A stretch of DNA of 47,379 bases from an uncultured Christensenella sp. (GTDB taxonomy: Bacteria > Bacillota > Clostridia > Christensenellales > Borkfalkiaceae): the NCBI GenBank assembly GCA_905203015.1, contig CAJKUC010000014.1:1-47379 (forward strand), given 5' to 3'. The stretch's first letter is position 1; the number at the start of each line of letters is the position of its first letter. Positions 39,373 to 47,379 of this stretch are shown here, piece after piece. Below the pieces are notes generated by a model, which made no database searches, was not told where the DNA came from, and was given only the letters and a program-made list of their open reading frames with translations. The translations under genes were made by a program, and so were the position numbers.

Positions 39373-41187
39373 ATGAAAGAGACGATGAAATTCCCCGCGG
39401 CGGGGCAAACGGTAACCAAGGGATATCCCGGCGAAATGATTAAATATACCATAGATAAGCAGTTTTCGGATAATGACTTATGGAAACTCACCGTCAATCA
39501 GTTCCGGACGAAACCGGACGGCGATGACGGCGGTTGGCGGGGCGAATTCTGGGGTAAACTCATGCGGGCGGCGTGCCTTACGTATAAAGCTACGAACAAC
39601 GCGAAACTATACGAGGAATTAACCGAAAGCGTAAAGGATATGCTTTCGACCGAAGATAAAAGCGGCAGATTTTCCACTTACGATCTGAAATACGAGTTCA
39701 ACGGGTGGGATATGTGGTCGAGAAAATACGCCATGCTCGGTTTTCTTTATTATATAGATATTTGCAAAAACAAGTCGCTTGCAAAAAGGATAACCAAGGC
39801 TCTTAAAAAGCACGCCGACTATATTATAAAAAAGGTCGGCAGAGGCAGAGGTAAAGTCGAAATTTACGACACGACCAACATTTACGGCGGTATGAATTCC
39901 TGTTCGATTTTAGAGCCGTTCGTGAAACTTTACGAACTTACGGGCGAACAAAGATATCTCGATTTTTCGGAGTATATCATAAGCACGGGTTTTTCTAAAG
40001 ATCAGGACATAATAAGTCTTTGCAAAACCAAGGAAAAACGCCCGTTCGAATTCAATCATACCAAAGCCTACGAAATGATGAGTTGTTTCGAAGGGCTTCT
40101 GGAATATTACAATGTAAAAGGCGACGAAGAGGATTTAAAAGCGGTAGTCAATTTTGTCGATATGGTTTTAGAGAGCGATTACACGATAATAGGTTGCTCG
40201 GGCTGCACGCACGAACTTTTCGATAATTCCTCGGTTAAGCAGACGAATTATTCCGATGGCGTTATGCAGGAGACCTGCGTTACCGTAACGCTTATGAAGC
40301 TTTGCGCGAGACTTCTTAGGATAACGGGCGATTCAAAATACGCCGCCGTAATCGAAAGGTCGGGTTATAACGCTCTTTTCGGCGCGGTAAATAGCGAAAA
40401 TCAGACTATGAAACGCGCTTTGGGGATAGTGTGGAAAGGCAAAGAGGCAGTGCCTGTTCCGCACGAAGCGTTCCCGTTCGACAGTTACAGCCCCCTTTGT
40501 TTAGGGCAAAGAGCGAAAAAAATCGGCGGGTTCAGAGTTATGGAAAACGGCAGATCTTACGGCTGCTGCGCGGCTATCGGCGGTGCTGGAACCGCTCTTT
40601 TCGGGCTTGTCGCCATAGCGAAAGGCGGAAACGGCTATTACGTCAACCTCTATAACGACGGAACGTATTCGGAAAAGGAGAGCGGGACGAAAATTTCGGT
40701 AAGAGCCAACCTCTATAAAAAGGGCGAGGCGAAAATCTCGGTGAAAATAAGCGGCGAAACGACGCTTTTCCTGCGTATTCCGAAATGGACGGAAAAATTC
40801 TCGGTGTCGGCAGGCGGTAAAGAAACAACGTTTACCGAAGAAAAGGGCTATGCCGTCGTTAAGGTTAAAAACGGCGACAAAATAGTCGTTTCGATGCCGA
40901 TGAGAACCGAAAGAATCGTTTTAAACGGAAAGGTCGGGTTTGAAAGAGGCCCCGTCGCGCTCGCGAGAGACGAGAGGTTCGGCGAAGATCTGAAAAACCC
41001 CGTCGCAGTATCAAAAAAATCGGGCGGAGCGATTTCCAAACTCGTTAAAAACGATAAGTTTTACACGAACGAAACGGTAAAAGTAAAAACGAAAGACGGC
41101 GAAATAACCCTTTGCGATTATTCGTCCGCAGGTAAGAATTACGACAGCGAAAAATGTAATATGGCTGTCTGGAACGAAATCGGATAA
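39373..41187 (+). CDS. Glycoside hydrolase family 127-like (beta-L-arabinofuranosidase)
   Basis: This 604-residue protein (from ATG 39373; GTG 39364 overlapping the GH95 stop is the alternative) belongs to the DUF1680/GH127 family. The enzyme uses a zinc-bound cysteine as nucleophile. Both metal/catalytic pieces are present: QETCVT (E300, C302) and GCCAAIGG (C398, C399). An alpha/alpha barrel spans about 1-420 (GWRGEFWGKLMRAAC, YNALFGAVN), with beta-sheet domains after it (LFLRIPKW and FERGPVALAR). Related families GH137, GH142 and GH146 share the fold, so substrate may differ. It would remove beta-L-arabinofuranosyl decorations from imported oligosaccharides. Confidence 0.88.
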   Translation: MKETMKFPAAGQTVTKGYPGEMIKYTIDKQFSDNDLWKLTVNQFRTKPDGDDGGWRGEFWGKLMRAACLTYKATNNAKLYEELTESVKDMLSTEDKSGRFSTYDLKYEFNGWDMWSRKYAMLGFLYYIDICKNKSLAKRITKALKKHADYIIKKVGRGRGKVEIYDTTNIYGGMNSCSILEPFVKLYELTGEQRYLDFSEYIISTGFSKDQDIISLCKTKEKRPFEFNHTKAYEMMSCFEGLLEYYNVKGDEEDLKAVVNFVDMVLESDYTIIGCSGCTHELFDNSSVKQTNYSDGVMQETCVTVTLMKLCARLLRITGDSKYAAVIERSGYNALFGAVNSENQTMKRALGIVWKGKEAVPVPHEAFPFDSYSPLCLGQRAKKIGGFRVMENGRSYGCCAAIGGAGTALFGLVAIAKGGNGYYVNLYNDGTYSEKESGTKISVRANLYKKGEAKISVKISGETTLFLRIPKWTEKFSVSAGGKETTFTEEKGYAVVKVKNGDKIVVSMPMRTERIVLNGKVGFERGPVALARDERFGEDLKNPVAVSKKSGGAISKLVKNDKFYTNETVKVKTKDGEITLCDYSSAGKNYDSEKCNMAVWNEIG

Positions 41188-41196
41188 GGGAAAACA

Positions 41197-43128
41197 ATGA
41201 AAATCGTTGCCATACAATTAGATCTCGGAAGACAAAAAGAGAAAATCGAGTTTATAAAAAGTTTTGTGGATAATGCCCAAAAGTGGGGATATAACACGAT
41301 TATTCTGTATTTAGAGTGTTCAATAAGAACAAAAGTCACGCCTTTTTTCGACGAGGACGACACTTATTCGATGGCCGAAATCAAGGAGATTGCGGGCTAT
41401 ATAGAAGATAAAGGGCTTCTCGCAATTCCCGCGTTCGAGAACTTTTATCACATCGAAAAACTATTGCAATACAAGGAAACTGCGAGTCTTTCCGAATTTA
41501 AAGACGAGAGGACGGAAGGCAGAGGCTGGTCGCCCGAGCGGTTTAAACGCGGTTCGGTCGGCTGTACGTCAAACCCCGATTTCAACAAATTTTTCGACGC
41601 GTATATTACGGAAGTGTGTTCGGCGTTTTCGGGCGGATACGTCCACATGGGGCTTGACGAAGTGTTCGAGTTTGCCGAGTGTTTAAGATGCAAGGCTCGC
41701 CTTAAAGCGGGCGCGACGAAAAAGGATATATTCTTTTCGCAGGTCATGCACGATTACGAACTTGCGAAAAGCATGGGTAAAACCATGCTTATGTGGGATG
41801 ACTTTTTCGAGTATTACGACATAGTAGCCGACCTTCCGAGAGATATAATCCTGTGCCATTGGAATTACGGATTTATCGGTTCAGAGACCAAAGGTCACTG
41901 GACGAACAGAGTGAGAAAAGACTGGCTTTCCATTTACGACCGCTTAGGATTCGAGTATATCTTCTGCGCGTACGGAAGCAACGCTTCTTCGACTTATAAC
42001 GTCGATACGCTGACCGAGTATGCTTTGAAACATAAGCCGATAGGCGCAATCCTTACGATATGGGAGAGGGCGGCGAGTTTCTATAACGGAATTTACCCCC
42101 TTATGGCTCTTTGCGGAAAACTCTGGAACGGGCAAATCGGAGGTTTCGGCGACAGGGTAAAAATTTACGAAGATGTGACGGGCGACAAGGAAATTGCCGG
42201 ACTTCTTTTGAAAACGCAGGTTCTTACCTCATGCCTTATCGGCACGAATATAGGCGTTAAAGCCGAGGACGATTCTTTCGTAAAACAGCTTTACAAAAAC
42301 GCTTTGAAAGATTTTACGGATAAATTGCGGGACGTTCTTGCGGATGAAAATCGCATATGCGGGGAGCAAAGGGATATGCTGCTCGATATTTACGATTTTT
42401 CGCTCGAAAAATATCTCACTTATAAGATAAATTCTCTGGGTTATAAAGTTTTCGATAAATACGAAAAGGAAAACTTTGGAAACGGAATCGCCGATTTTTC
42501 GGAGGTTTTCGCCACGCTCGACGAAGCGGAAAAGAGTTTTGAAGAAATCAATGAAAACGTCGATTATCTTTGGAAAAAGTACCGCGACGGGATAAAGAGT
42601 TCGGGCGGACTTACGGAAGCGGAAAAGGAGCGCAGAAAAACGCTTGTTTCAAACATAAAACAGTCGATAGAGGCAAACAGAGGTTGCGGAGTTTTGTATC
42701 TCGATACGGTAACGCCCGACGGATTCGGTTCGCCGAAAATGAAGATTATCGTTAAATATGCGGGCGAAAACGACGAAAGCGAATTGTATTTCGGAAGCGT
42801 TAAACCCGAAGCGGTCACGTTTGACTTGGGCGGTGTTGCTACAATTCGTTTCGCTATGAAAAACAAGCCCGTCGAATACGTTATTTTGGAAAGTTTCGGC
42901 GAAGATTCGATTTTTGTTTCCAACGTAAGGCTGCTTTTCGGCGGCGTGAAATATTCCGTTTGCGGCGTTCAAAAAACAGGCGGAAAAGTTATAAACGAGC
43001 AGAATATCGCAAAGTGCGACACGACTTTTGCCGAACTCGGCGAAAGCAGCGGAATAAAGCATCTTGACGACGTTTCGCTTGCGAAAATACCGAACAGGGT
43101 AAAGTTGTATTTCGATAAAATAGGTTAA
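41197..43128 (+). CDS. GH20-like hydrolase (beta-N-acetylhexosaminidase fold)
   Basis: This 643-residue protein starts with the barrel (IVAIQLDLGR), with no GH20b-type N-terminal domain and no signal peptide. The paired catalytic acids of GH20 are seen as D154-E155 in VHMGLDEVFEF. Further barrel strands are MLMWDDFFEYY and LCHWNYGF. The last 280 residues are helical then beta-rich. GH20 enzymes use the substrate's N-acetyl group; some distant relatives have other substrates, and no other amino-sugar gene is in this locus, so hexosaminidase activity is uncertain. ATG 41197 is 9 nt after the GH127 stop, with GGGAAAAC as ribosome site. Confidence 0.8.
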   Translation: MKIVAIQLDLGRQKEKIEFIKSFVDNAQKWGYNTIILYLECSIRTKVTPFFDEDDTYSMAEIKEIAGYIEDKGLLAIPAFENFYHIEKLLQYKETASLSEFKDERTEGRGWSPERFKRGSVGCTSNPDFNKFFDAYITEVCSAFSGGYVHMGLDEVFEFAECLRCKARLKAGATKKDIFFSQVMHDYELAKSMGKTMLMWDDFFEYYDIVADLPRDIILCHWNYGFIGSETKGHWTNRVRKDWLSIYDRLGFEYIFCAYGSNASSTYNVDTLTEYALKHKPIGAILTIWERAASFYNGIYPLMALCGKLWNGQIGGFGDRVKIYEDVTGDKEIAGLLLKTQVLTSCLIGTNIGVKAEDDSFVKQLYKNALKDFTDKLRDVLADENRICGEQRDMLLDIYDFSLEKYLTYKINSLGYKVFDKYEKENFGNGIADFSEVFATLDEAEKSFEEINENVDYLWKKYRDGIKSSGGLTEAEKERRKTLVSNIKQSIEANRGCGVLYLDTVTPDGFGSPKMKIIVKYAGENDESELYFGSVKPEAVTFDLGGVATIRFAMKNKPVEYVILESFGEDSIFVSNVRLLFGGVKYSVCGVQKTGGKVINEQNIAKCDTTFAELGESSGIKHLDDVSLAKIPNRVKLYFDKIG

Positions 43129-43129
43129 T

Positions 43130-44221
43130 ATGAAAAATTTAGAATTTAATTCCGTTTTGATCGGAAACAGATATCCGAAAGGGTTTTATCTGCCCGATTA
43201 TTTAAGAGAAAACGGGAAGTTTTCCCGTGAAAAAACTTTAAGCGAAATCGTTCGGGAAGAATACGGCGAAATCGACGAAAAAGGCGTTAAAATAAGCGTA
43301 AAAGACGTTACGGACGAGAAGTTCGACGGCGACTATGGCTATTTTTTCTGCAATAAAGCGAAGCATACCGCTTTGGAGTTTGCGCTTGAAAAGGGCGGTA
43401 AAACCGCTGTTTTTGTGGCGGACGTGTTCGTTCCGACGAAAATAAGGTCGTATAATTTTGTCGTTCACGTCGATTTTATGAAGTATCTTCCGACGAAATA
43501 TTGTCCCGTCGAGGAACTTATGGACGGAGGGATTGCCGTCGCACATCTTTATTATAAGGAAATATCTACTGACGACGGCGACTTTTCTACGGGAATCGCG
43601 CCGCTTTTCTGCGACCGTTTGGATAAGCACTGCGCAGGAAAACTGTCGCTTTGGGCATATGCCGCGAAAATTGTCGGCGATTATCTTATAAACGAAGGAT
43701 ATACAATTAAAGAAAAATTGTACGTTGCCGGACATTCAAGGCTTGGTAAAACCGCGCTTTTAGCCGCGGCGAAGTACGATATTTTTGCAGGCTGTATGGT
43801 AAACTGCTCGGGGTGCTCGGGCGCGGCGATTTCCCGTGATAAGCACGGCGAAACAATCAAGGTAATCACGGACGTTTTTCCGTATTGGTTTACTCCAAAC
43901 TTCAAAAAATACGCAGGAAAAGAGTACGAAATGCCTTTTGATCAGCATTATTTAATGGCTTCGGTTTTGCCGAGAAAGGTTTTTGTCGTTGCGGCGAGCG
44001 AGGACGACTGGGCTGATACCGACGCTCAGTATTTATGCGCGGAAGCGGCGAGCGAAGCGTATAAGGAACAAGGGTTAACGGGCTTAAAGCATACGGACAA
44101 GCCGCTTAAAGTCGGCGAGAAGAATACAGGCGGCGAAATCGCGTTTTTTGTCCGCGACGGCGTACACTTTTTCAGCCGCGAGGACTGGGCGTTTTATATT
44201 GAGTGTTTATCAAACCGCTAA
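43130..44221 (+). CDS. CE15-like 4-O-methyl-glucuronoyl methylesterase
   Basis: This 363-residue serine hydrolase resembles glucuronoyl esterases, which cut ester bonds on glucuronic acid in plant cell walls. The nucleophile motif AGHSRLGKTALL (S203) is the family's G-x-S-R-x-G-K. VNCSGCSGAA is an oxyanion-side motif. FPYWFTPNFKKY is a conserved stretch, and H346 in DGVHFFSREDW would be the catalytic histidine. ATG 43130 is one base after the previous stop. There is no signal peptide, so it would act on imported glucuronoyl esters. A C-terminal fragment of a second, diverged CE15 gene lies at 46833-47180. Confidence 0.87.
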   Translation: MKNLEFNSVLIGNRYPKGFYLPDYLRENGKFSREKTLSEIVREEYGEIDEKGVKISVKDVTDEKFDGDYGYFFCNKAKHTALEFALEKGGKTAVFVADVFVPTKIRSYNFVVHVDFMKYLPTKYCPVEELMDGGIAVAHLYYKEISTDDGDFSTGIAPLFCDRLDKHCAGKLSLWAYAAKIVGDYLINEGYTIKEKLYVAGHSRLGKTALLAAAKYDIFAGCMVNCSGCSGAAISRDKHGETIKVITDVFPYWFTPNFKKYAGKEYEMPFDQHYLMASVLPRKVFVVAASEDDWADTDAQYLCAEAASEAYKEQGLTGLKHTDKPLKVGEKNTGGEIAFFVRDGVHFFSREDWAFYIECLSNR

Positions 44222-44258
44222 AACCGTATAAAGGCAGAATGATTGGAGAAGTTAAATC

Positions 44259-44462
44259 ATGTTAAAAGGAATTTCAAAAATAGCATCGCCCGAACTCGTT
44301 AAAACACTTTGCGAAATGGGGCACGGCGATGAAATTGTTATAGCCGACGGAAATTTTCCTGCGGAAACGTTCGGAAAACGCGTAATCCGCGCGGACGGAA
44401 TAAGGGGCGCGGCGTATTTAAACGGCGTTTTCGAGGCAGTGCAAAAAGATTTAAAAAAATAA
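44259..44462 (+). pseudogene. fucU: FucU/RbsD-type mutarotase, N-terminal remnant with foreign tail
   Basis: The first 46 or so residues (MLKGISKIASPELVKTLCEM, then GHGDEIVIADGNFP and KRVIRADG) are a clear start of a fucose mutarotase, which speeds exchange of L-fucose anomers. Intact proteins are about 140 residues. Here the sequence leaves the family after RADG and continues GIRGAAYLNGVFEAVQKDLKK to a stop at 67 residues. This tail looks like the end of an FGGY sugar kinase (GAAYLAG-type), though 20 residues are too few for certainty. The gene has a good GGAG site. Fucose handling would fit the GH95 gene, but this copy should be inactive. Confidence 0.75.
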
Positions 44463-44476
44463 CGAAAGGAATTATT

Positions 44477-45319
44477 ATGTACGATTTACCATTTAAAATT
44501 GATTTAAGCAACAAAATCGTGGCTATAACGGGCGCGGGCGGAATCATCTGCGGCGAGTTCGCAAAGGCTCTTGCGGCTTGCGGCGCGCAGGTTGCTTTGC
44601 TTGATATCAACTATGACGCAGCCGAAAAAGTCGCTACCGAAATAGGCGAAAACGCTATTGCGATTCGTTGCAACTGTTTGGATAAAGAAAGCATAAAGTC
44701 CGCCTATAGTACCGTTATCGAAGCATTCGGTAAGGTGGATATCCTTATAAACGGCGCGGGCGGGAACAACCCGAAAGCCACTTGCGACAACGAAACCATG
44801 TCGCCCGAAATGCTCGGAACAGAAGGGGTAAAAGACTTTTTCGCACTCGATGAAAACGGGCTTAAATTCGTGTTCGACCTCAATATCACGTCCGCATTTC
44901 TGGTAACGCAGGTGTTTGCCGAAGGGATGGTAAAAACGGGCGGCAATATCATAAACATTTCGAGTATGAACGCATTTCGTCCGCTGACGAAAATCCCCGC
45001 GTATTCTGCGGCAAAGGCGGGCGTGTCAAACTTTACCGAATGGCTTGCCGTTCACTTTGCGCCCTGCGGAATCCGTTGCAACGCAATCGCCCCGGGGTTC
45101 TTCGTGACAAACCAGAACCGCGCGCTTTTATATAACGAGGACGGCACGCCGACGGCAAGAACGGGCAAGATCTTAGCGGCGACTCCGATGAAGAAGTTCG
45201 GCGAGATAAGTGACCTTATAGGTTGTTTATTGTGGCTTTCCGACGATAAAGCGAGCGGTTTCGTAACGGGAACGGTTATCCCCGTGGACGGTGGTTTCTC
45301 GGCATACAGCGGAGTGTAA
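44477..45319 (+). CDS. uxuB: D-mannonate oxidoreductase (fructuronate reductase), SDR type
   Basis: This 280-residue short-chain dehydrogenase matches the Bacillota YjmF/UxuB group, which reduces D-fructuronate to D-mannonate with NADH in glucuronate breakdown. The Rossmann motif is AITGAGGIICGEFA (about 17-30), INGAGGNN is conserved, and the active-site Y176-x-x-x-K180 lies in AYSAAKAG with a Ser in ISSMN. The C-terminus LWLSDDKASGFVTGTVIPVD and GGFSAYSGV is typical. ATG 44477 follows AAAGGAATT. The last 62 bp of conserved sequence (45230-45291) recur inside the chimeric remnant at 46766. UxuA is encoded at the window's end. Confidence 0.88.
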   Translation: MYDLPFKIDLSNKIVAITGAGGIICGEFAKALAACGAQVALLDINYDAAEKVATEIGENAIAIRCNCLDKESIKSAYSTVIEAFGKVDILINGAGGNNPKATCDNETMSPEMLGTEGVKDFFALDENGLKFVFDLNITSAFLVTQVFAEGMVKTGGNIINISSMNAFRPLTKIPAYSAAKAGVSNFTEWLAVHFAPCGIRCNAIAPGFFVTNQNRALLYNEDGTPTARTGKILAATPMKKFGEISDLIGCLLWLSDDKASGFVTGTVIPVDGGFSAYSGV

Positions 45320-45334
45320 AGGTTGATTTAAACG

Positions 45335-46006
45335 ATGAAAAAACACGAATTTACGTTCAACGGGTACAACGCGACAGTTCTTATACCTGATAATTTTAAC
45401 GGTAAATGGCTTTGGAAAACCGAGTTTTTCTATGCTTTCGATAAAGCGGAGCAAACTCTTTTCGATATGGGCTATGCCCGCGTGTATTATCAGATAAGCG
45501 ATATGTACGGCAGCGATCGCGCGGTGCGGCTTATGCATAAATTCCATTTGCATTTAACCGAAAAATTTGGCTTTACCGTAAAACCTTGTCTTTTCGGTTT
45601 TTCAAGAGGCGGACTTTATGCCTTTAACTACGCGCTTTATTACCCCGAATATGTGGACAAACTCTATCTCGACGCGCCCGTTCTCAATCTAAAATCGTGG
45701 CCGCCGAAGGGTAGTGCGGAGCATATTCAGTTATTAAACGAATATCTTTTGGACGAAAACACGTTCAAAACGGGCAATTTCAGTCCGATTGATAAATTGT
45801 CCGAATTTTCCCGAGGCGGGCACAAAATTCTTTTGGTTGCAGGACTTAAAGATTCAACCGTGCCGTATAACGAAAACGGCAAAATCCTGGCTGACTATTA
45901 CGCGGCGAACGGCTTACCTATAACGGTTATCTTAAAACCCGATTGCGATCATCATCCTCATTCGCTTGAGAATGTCGAACCTATCATAAAATTCATAGAA
46001 AAATGA
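45335..46006 (+). CDS. Alpha/beta hydrolase (esterase-like)
   Basis: The 223-residue protein has an alpha/beta-hydrolase triad: S90 in LFGFSRGGL (G-x-S-x-G), D173 in VAGLKDSTVPY, and a histidine in CDHHPHSLENV near the C-terminus. It has no signal peptide. Cytoplasmic esterases of this sort in glycan loci often remove acetyl or feruloyl groups from imported oligosaccharides; the actual ester is unknown. Its last codon overlaps the next gene as ATGA (46003-46006), so the two esterases are likely translated together. Confidence 0.87.
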   Translation: MKKHEFTFNGYNATVLIPDNFNGKWLWKTEFFYAFDKAEQTLFDMGYARVYYQISDMYGSDRAVRLMHKFHLHLTEKFGFTVKPCLFGFSRGGLYAFNYALYYPEYVDKLYLDAPVLNLKSWPPKGSAEHIQLLNEYLLDENTFKTGNFSPIDKLSEFSRGGHKILLVAGLKDSTVPYNENGKILADYYAANGLPITVILKPDCDHHPHSLENVEPIIKFIEK

Positions 46007-46599
46007 AAGAAAGATTTGAATGGGTACAAAGTTGGTGCGACGAAGCCTTAAGCGATGATTTGCCTCGCGTGCTTCTTATAGGCGACAGCATAACGCGGCA
46101 GTATCAGGATCGCGTAAGAGAACTGCTTCGCGGGAAGTGTTACGTTGACTATTTTTCGTCGTCTTATGCGGCAGATTCGCCTCTTTACCGAACGCTTATA
46201 AAGGCGTTTATTGGAGATTCAAAGTACTCCGTCATACATTTCAATAACGGGTTGCATGGCTTTCACGTCGGCAAAAGAACCTATAAATCTCGACTTAAAA
46301 AGTTACTTAAGGCGTTTCCGAACGATTGTAAAGTTATTTTGGCAAGTACCACGTTCGTTTTTGAAGAGGGTAATGTTATTCCCGATAAGGCGTGGGGCAA
46401 AAGGGTATCCGAACGCAATGCCGCTATCGACGAACTCTCGGAAGAGTTCGGTTTTCCGATTGATGATCTCTATTCCGTCAGCAAAACAATAGATGCAAGC
46501 GGTCGAAGTATTGACGGTACGCATTTCAATGAAGAAGGGGTAGATATTCTTACGGACAGCGTAGTAAAGAGTATACTTAATGTTTGGGATAATCAATAA
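46003..46599 (+). CDS. SGNH/GDSL-family esterase
   Basis: The 198-residue protein carries the SGNH blocks: VLLIGDSITRQY (S29), FNNGLHGFH (block III Asn) and IDGTHFNEEG (D171, H174). Such enzymes commonly remove O-acetyl groups from sugars. ATGA overlap with the alpha/beta hydrolase gene implies coupled expression and perhaps paired deacylation of acetylated oligosaccharides. No signal peptide. Confidence 0.88.
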   Translation: MKERFEWVQSWCDEALSDDLPRVLLIGDSITRQYQDRVRELLRGKCYVDYFSSSYAADSPLYRTLIKAFIGDSKYSVIHFNNGLHGFHVGKRTYKSRLKKLLKAFPNDCKVILASTTFVFEEGNVIPDKAWGKRVSERNAAIDELSEEFGFPIDDLYSVSKTIDASGRSIDGTHFNEEGVDILTDSVVKSILNVWDNQ

Positions 46600-46612
46600 C
46601 GGAGAAAGTAAT

Positions 46613-46855
46613 ATGAAAGATTTTTTCGGTGAAGACTATCTTTTGGCAAACGAAAGCGCCAAAAAGATATATTCTGCAATTAAAGATCTGCCTATAATCG
46701 ATTATCATTGTCATCTTGACGACAAGGCGATTAAAAACGATAAAACGTTTTCTGATATAGGCGAGTTGTGGCTTTCCGACGATAAAGCGAGCGGTTTCGT
46801 GACGGGAACGGTTATCCCCGTAGACGGCAGTATTTCCGCATTGGTTCAGCGCTGA
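46613..46855 (+). pseudogene. uxaC: Chimeric remnant: uxaC start fused to uxuB end
   Basis: ATG 46613 follows GGAGAAAG. Residues 1 to about 53 (DDYLL-type start, then LPIIDYHCHLDDKAI and FSDIGELWL) are the N-terminus of glucuronate/uronate isomerase UxaC, including its metal-binding H-x-H. Intact UxaC is about 465 residues. At ELWL the frame passes without a break into SDDKASGFVTGTVIPVDG, the C-terminal end of the SDR UxuB, and the DNA at 46766-46827 differs from 45230-45291 at only two positions. The remaining codons (SISALVQR) are out-of-frame reading of a CE15 fragment. The product of 80 residues cannot be an isomerase. Confidence 0.9.
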
Positions 46856-47180
46856 TTTTTCGAAGTACGCGGATAAGGAAACGGAAATGCCGTTCGAGCA
46901 ATATATGCTTATGTCTTTGATTGAGCCGAGGACACTCAGTATCGGCTCTGCAATAGAGGATTTATGGGCAAATCCGCCGGCAGAATTTTACTCGGCGGCG
47001 AAAGCTTCCGAAATAGGCGCTTTGTTTGGCGAAAAAACGCTTGAATACGTGGAACATCCCGAAACGAACAAGATTTACGGCGATAAAACCACTTATTATG
47101 TGCGTAGCGGAAAGCATTTTCTCTCTCGCGATGATTGGAAAAAATTTTTGTCTGTGTTTGACAGAAATTTGAATAACTGA
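46833..47180 (+). pseudogene. C-terminal remnant of a second CE15-like esterase
   Basis: From 46833 a frame encodes FPHWFSADFSKYADKETEMP, FEQYMLMSLIEPR, AIEDLWANPPAEF and VRSGKHFLSRDDWKKF. This is the last third of a glucuronoyl esterase, with its catalytic histidine (SGKHFL). It is nearer the usual CE15 consensus than the complete gene at 43130, and clearly not a recent copy of it. The nucleophile part is missing. The fragment is in a different frame from the uxaC/uxuB remnant before it. The internal ATG 46887 has no clear ribosome site, so it is probably not translated. Confidence 0.87.
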
Positions 47181-47213
47181 TGAGCCAAATTCGAAATAAA
47201 GGAGCGTAAACTT

Positions 47214-47379
47214 ATGAAATTAACGTTCAGATGGTACGGGGAAAAAGATTGTATTCCCCTTGAATATATCAAACAAATACAGGGCATGACGGGCGTGGTA
47301 ACGGCGGTGTACGACGTCCCCGTGGGCGAAGTGTGGAGTGTTTCCGCGTTGCAACGCTTAAAAACGCTTGCAAACGGCG
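47214..47379 (+). CDS. uxuA: Mannonate dehydratase, N-terminal part
   Basis: ATG 47214 follows AAAGGAGCG and opens a frame that runs off the window after 55 codons. The sequence (MKLTFRWYGEKDCIPLEYIK, then GMTGVVTAVYDVPVGEVW) is the characteristic start of UxuA, which dehydrates D-mannonate to 2-keto-3-deoxygluconate. It is the next pathway step after UxuB and supports glucuronate catabolism as the endpoint of this locus. Confidence 0.9.
   Translation, partial: MKLTFRWYGEKDCIPLEYIKQIQGMTGVVTAVYDVPVGEVWSVSALQRLKTLANG

Larger units (their letters stand above)
45230..46827 (+). repeat. 62-bp repeat of the uxuB 3' end (45230-45291 and 46766-46827)
   Basis: TTGTGGCTTTCCGACGATAA and the following 42 nt are shared by both sites with two differences (A/G at 45265/46801 and G/A near the end). 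One copy is the natural uxuB C-terminus. The other lies in the chimeric uxaC remnant. Confidence 0.92.

Noticed and set aside
11922..47287. Many antisense frames of 60-270 codons under the large genes
   Set aside because: They mirror the strong codon bias of the sense genes, lack ribosome sites and have Arg/Phe/Val-rich nonsense composition.

Overview
The window looks like a chromosome fragment of an uncultured, probably gut-dwelling, Clostridia-type Bacillota. The signs are lipoprotein signal peptides of low-GC Gram-positive style, strong AGGAGG ribosome sites, a CCA-encoding tRNA, a CUT1 sugar importer without its own ATPase, and a B. subtilis YjmF-like (SDR-type) UxuB. This placement is inference; no 16S or 23S gene is present.

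Region 1 (1-260) is the 3' end of a 5S rRNA followed by tRNA-Asn and a terminator-like hairpin. Region 2 (about 370-9700) is visibly AT-rich accessory DNA beside the tRNA. It holds an IS3-family transposase, a small ORF, a frameshifted large serine recombinase lacking its catalytic domain, a DUF234-type ATPase with its own promoter and operator-like repeat, a two-gene Gabija-like anti-phage module (OLD-family ATPase/TOPRIM nuclease plus UvrD-like helicase), a truncated second IS3 transposase and a truncated nucleotidyltransferase-like ORF. It reads as a partly decayed defence island.

Region 3 (9928-47379) is a carbohydrate-utilisation locus. A leftward AraC-family regulator faces a rightward run of genes about 36 kb long. 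Two 24-nt direct repeats with 22-bp period sit just upstream of a promoter with a good -10 and no -35, as expected for AraC-type activation. The run starts with large surface proteins built from repeated Ig-like plus beta-helix modules; the first also carries an extracytoplasmic tyrosine-phosphatase-like domain. A 45-residue peptide gene lies among them. A sugar-binding lipoprotein and two permeases follow, then three more exported proteins (one DUF4838-like). Next come apparently cytoplasmic enzymes: GH2-, GH3-, GH95-, GH127- and GH20-like hydrolases, a CE15-like glucuronoyl esterase, an alpha/beta hydrolase and an SGNH esterase. Last are hexuronate catabolism genes (uxuB, uxuA).

Together the genes suggest capture and import of oligosaccharides from an acylated, glucuronate- and deoxyhexose/arabinose-decorated plant glycan. 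These would be dismantled inside the cell, with glucuronate entering the fructuronate-mannonate-KDG route. The 3' end carries clear gene wreckage. One remnant joins the start of fucU to an unrelated tail. A second joins the start of uxaC to the last part of uxuB and then to the end of a second CE15 gene. Glucuronate isomerase must therefore come from elsewhere in the genome, or the pathway is impaired here.
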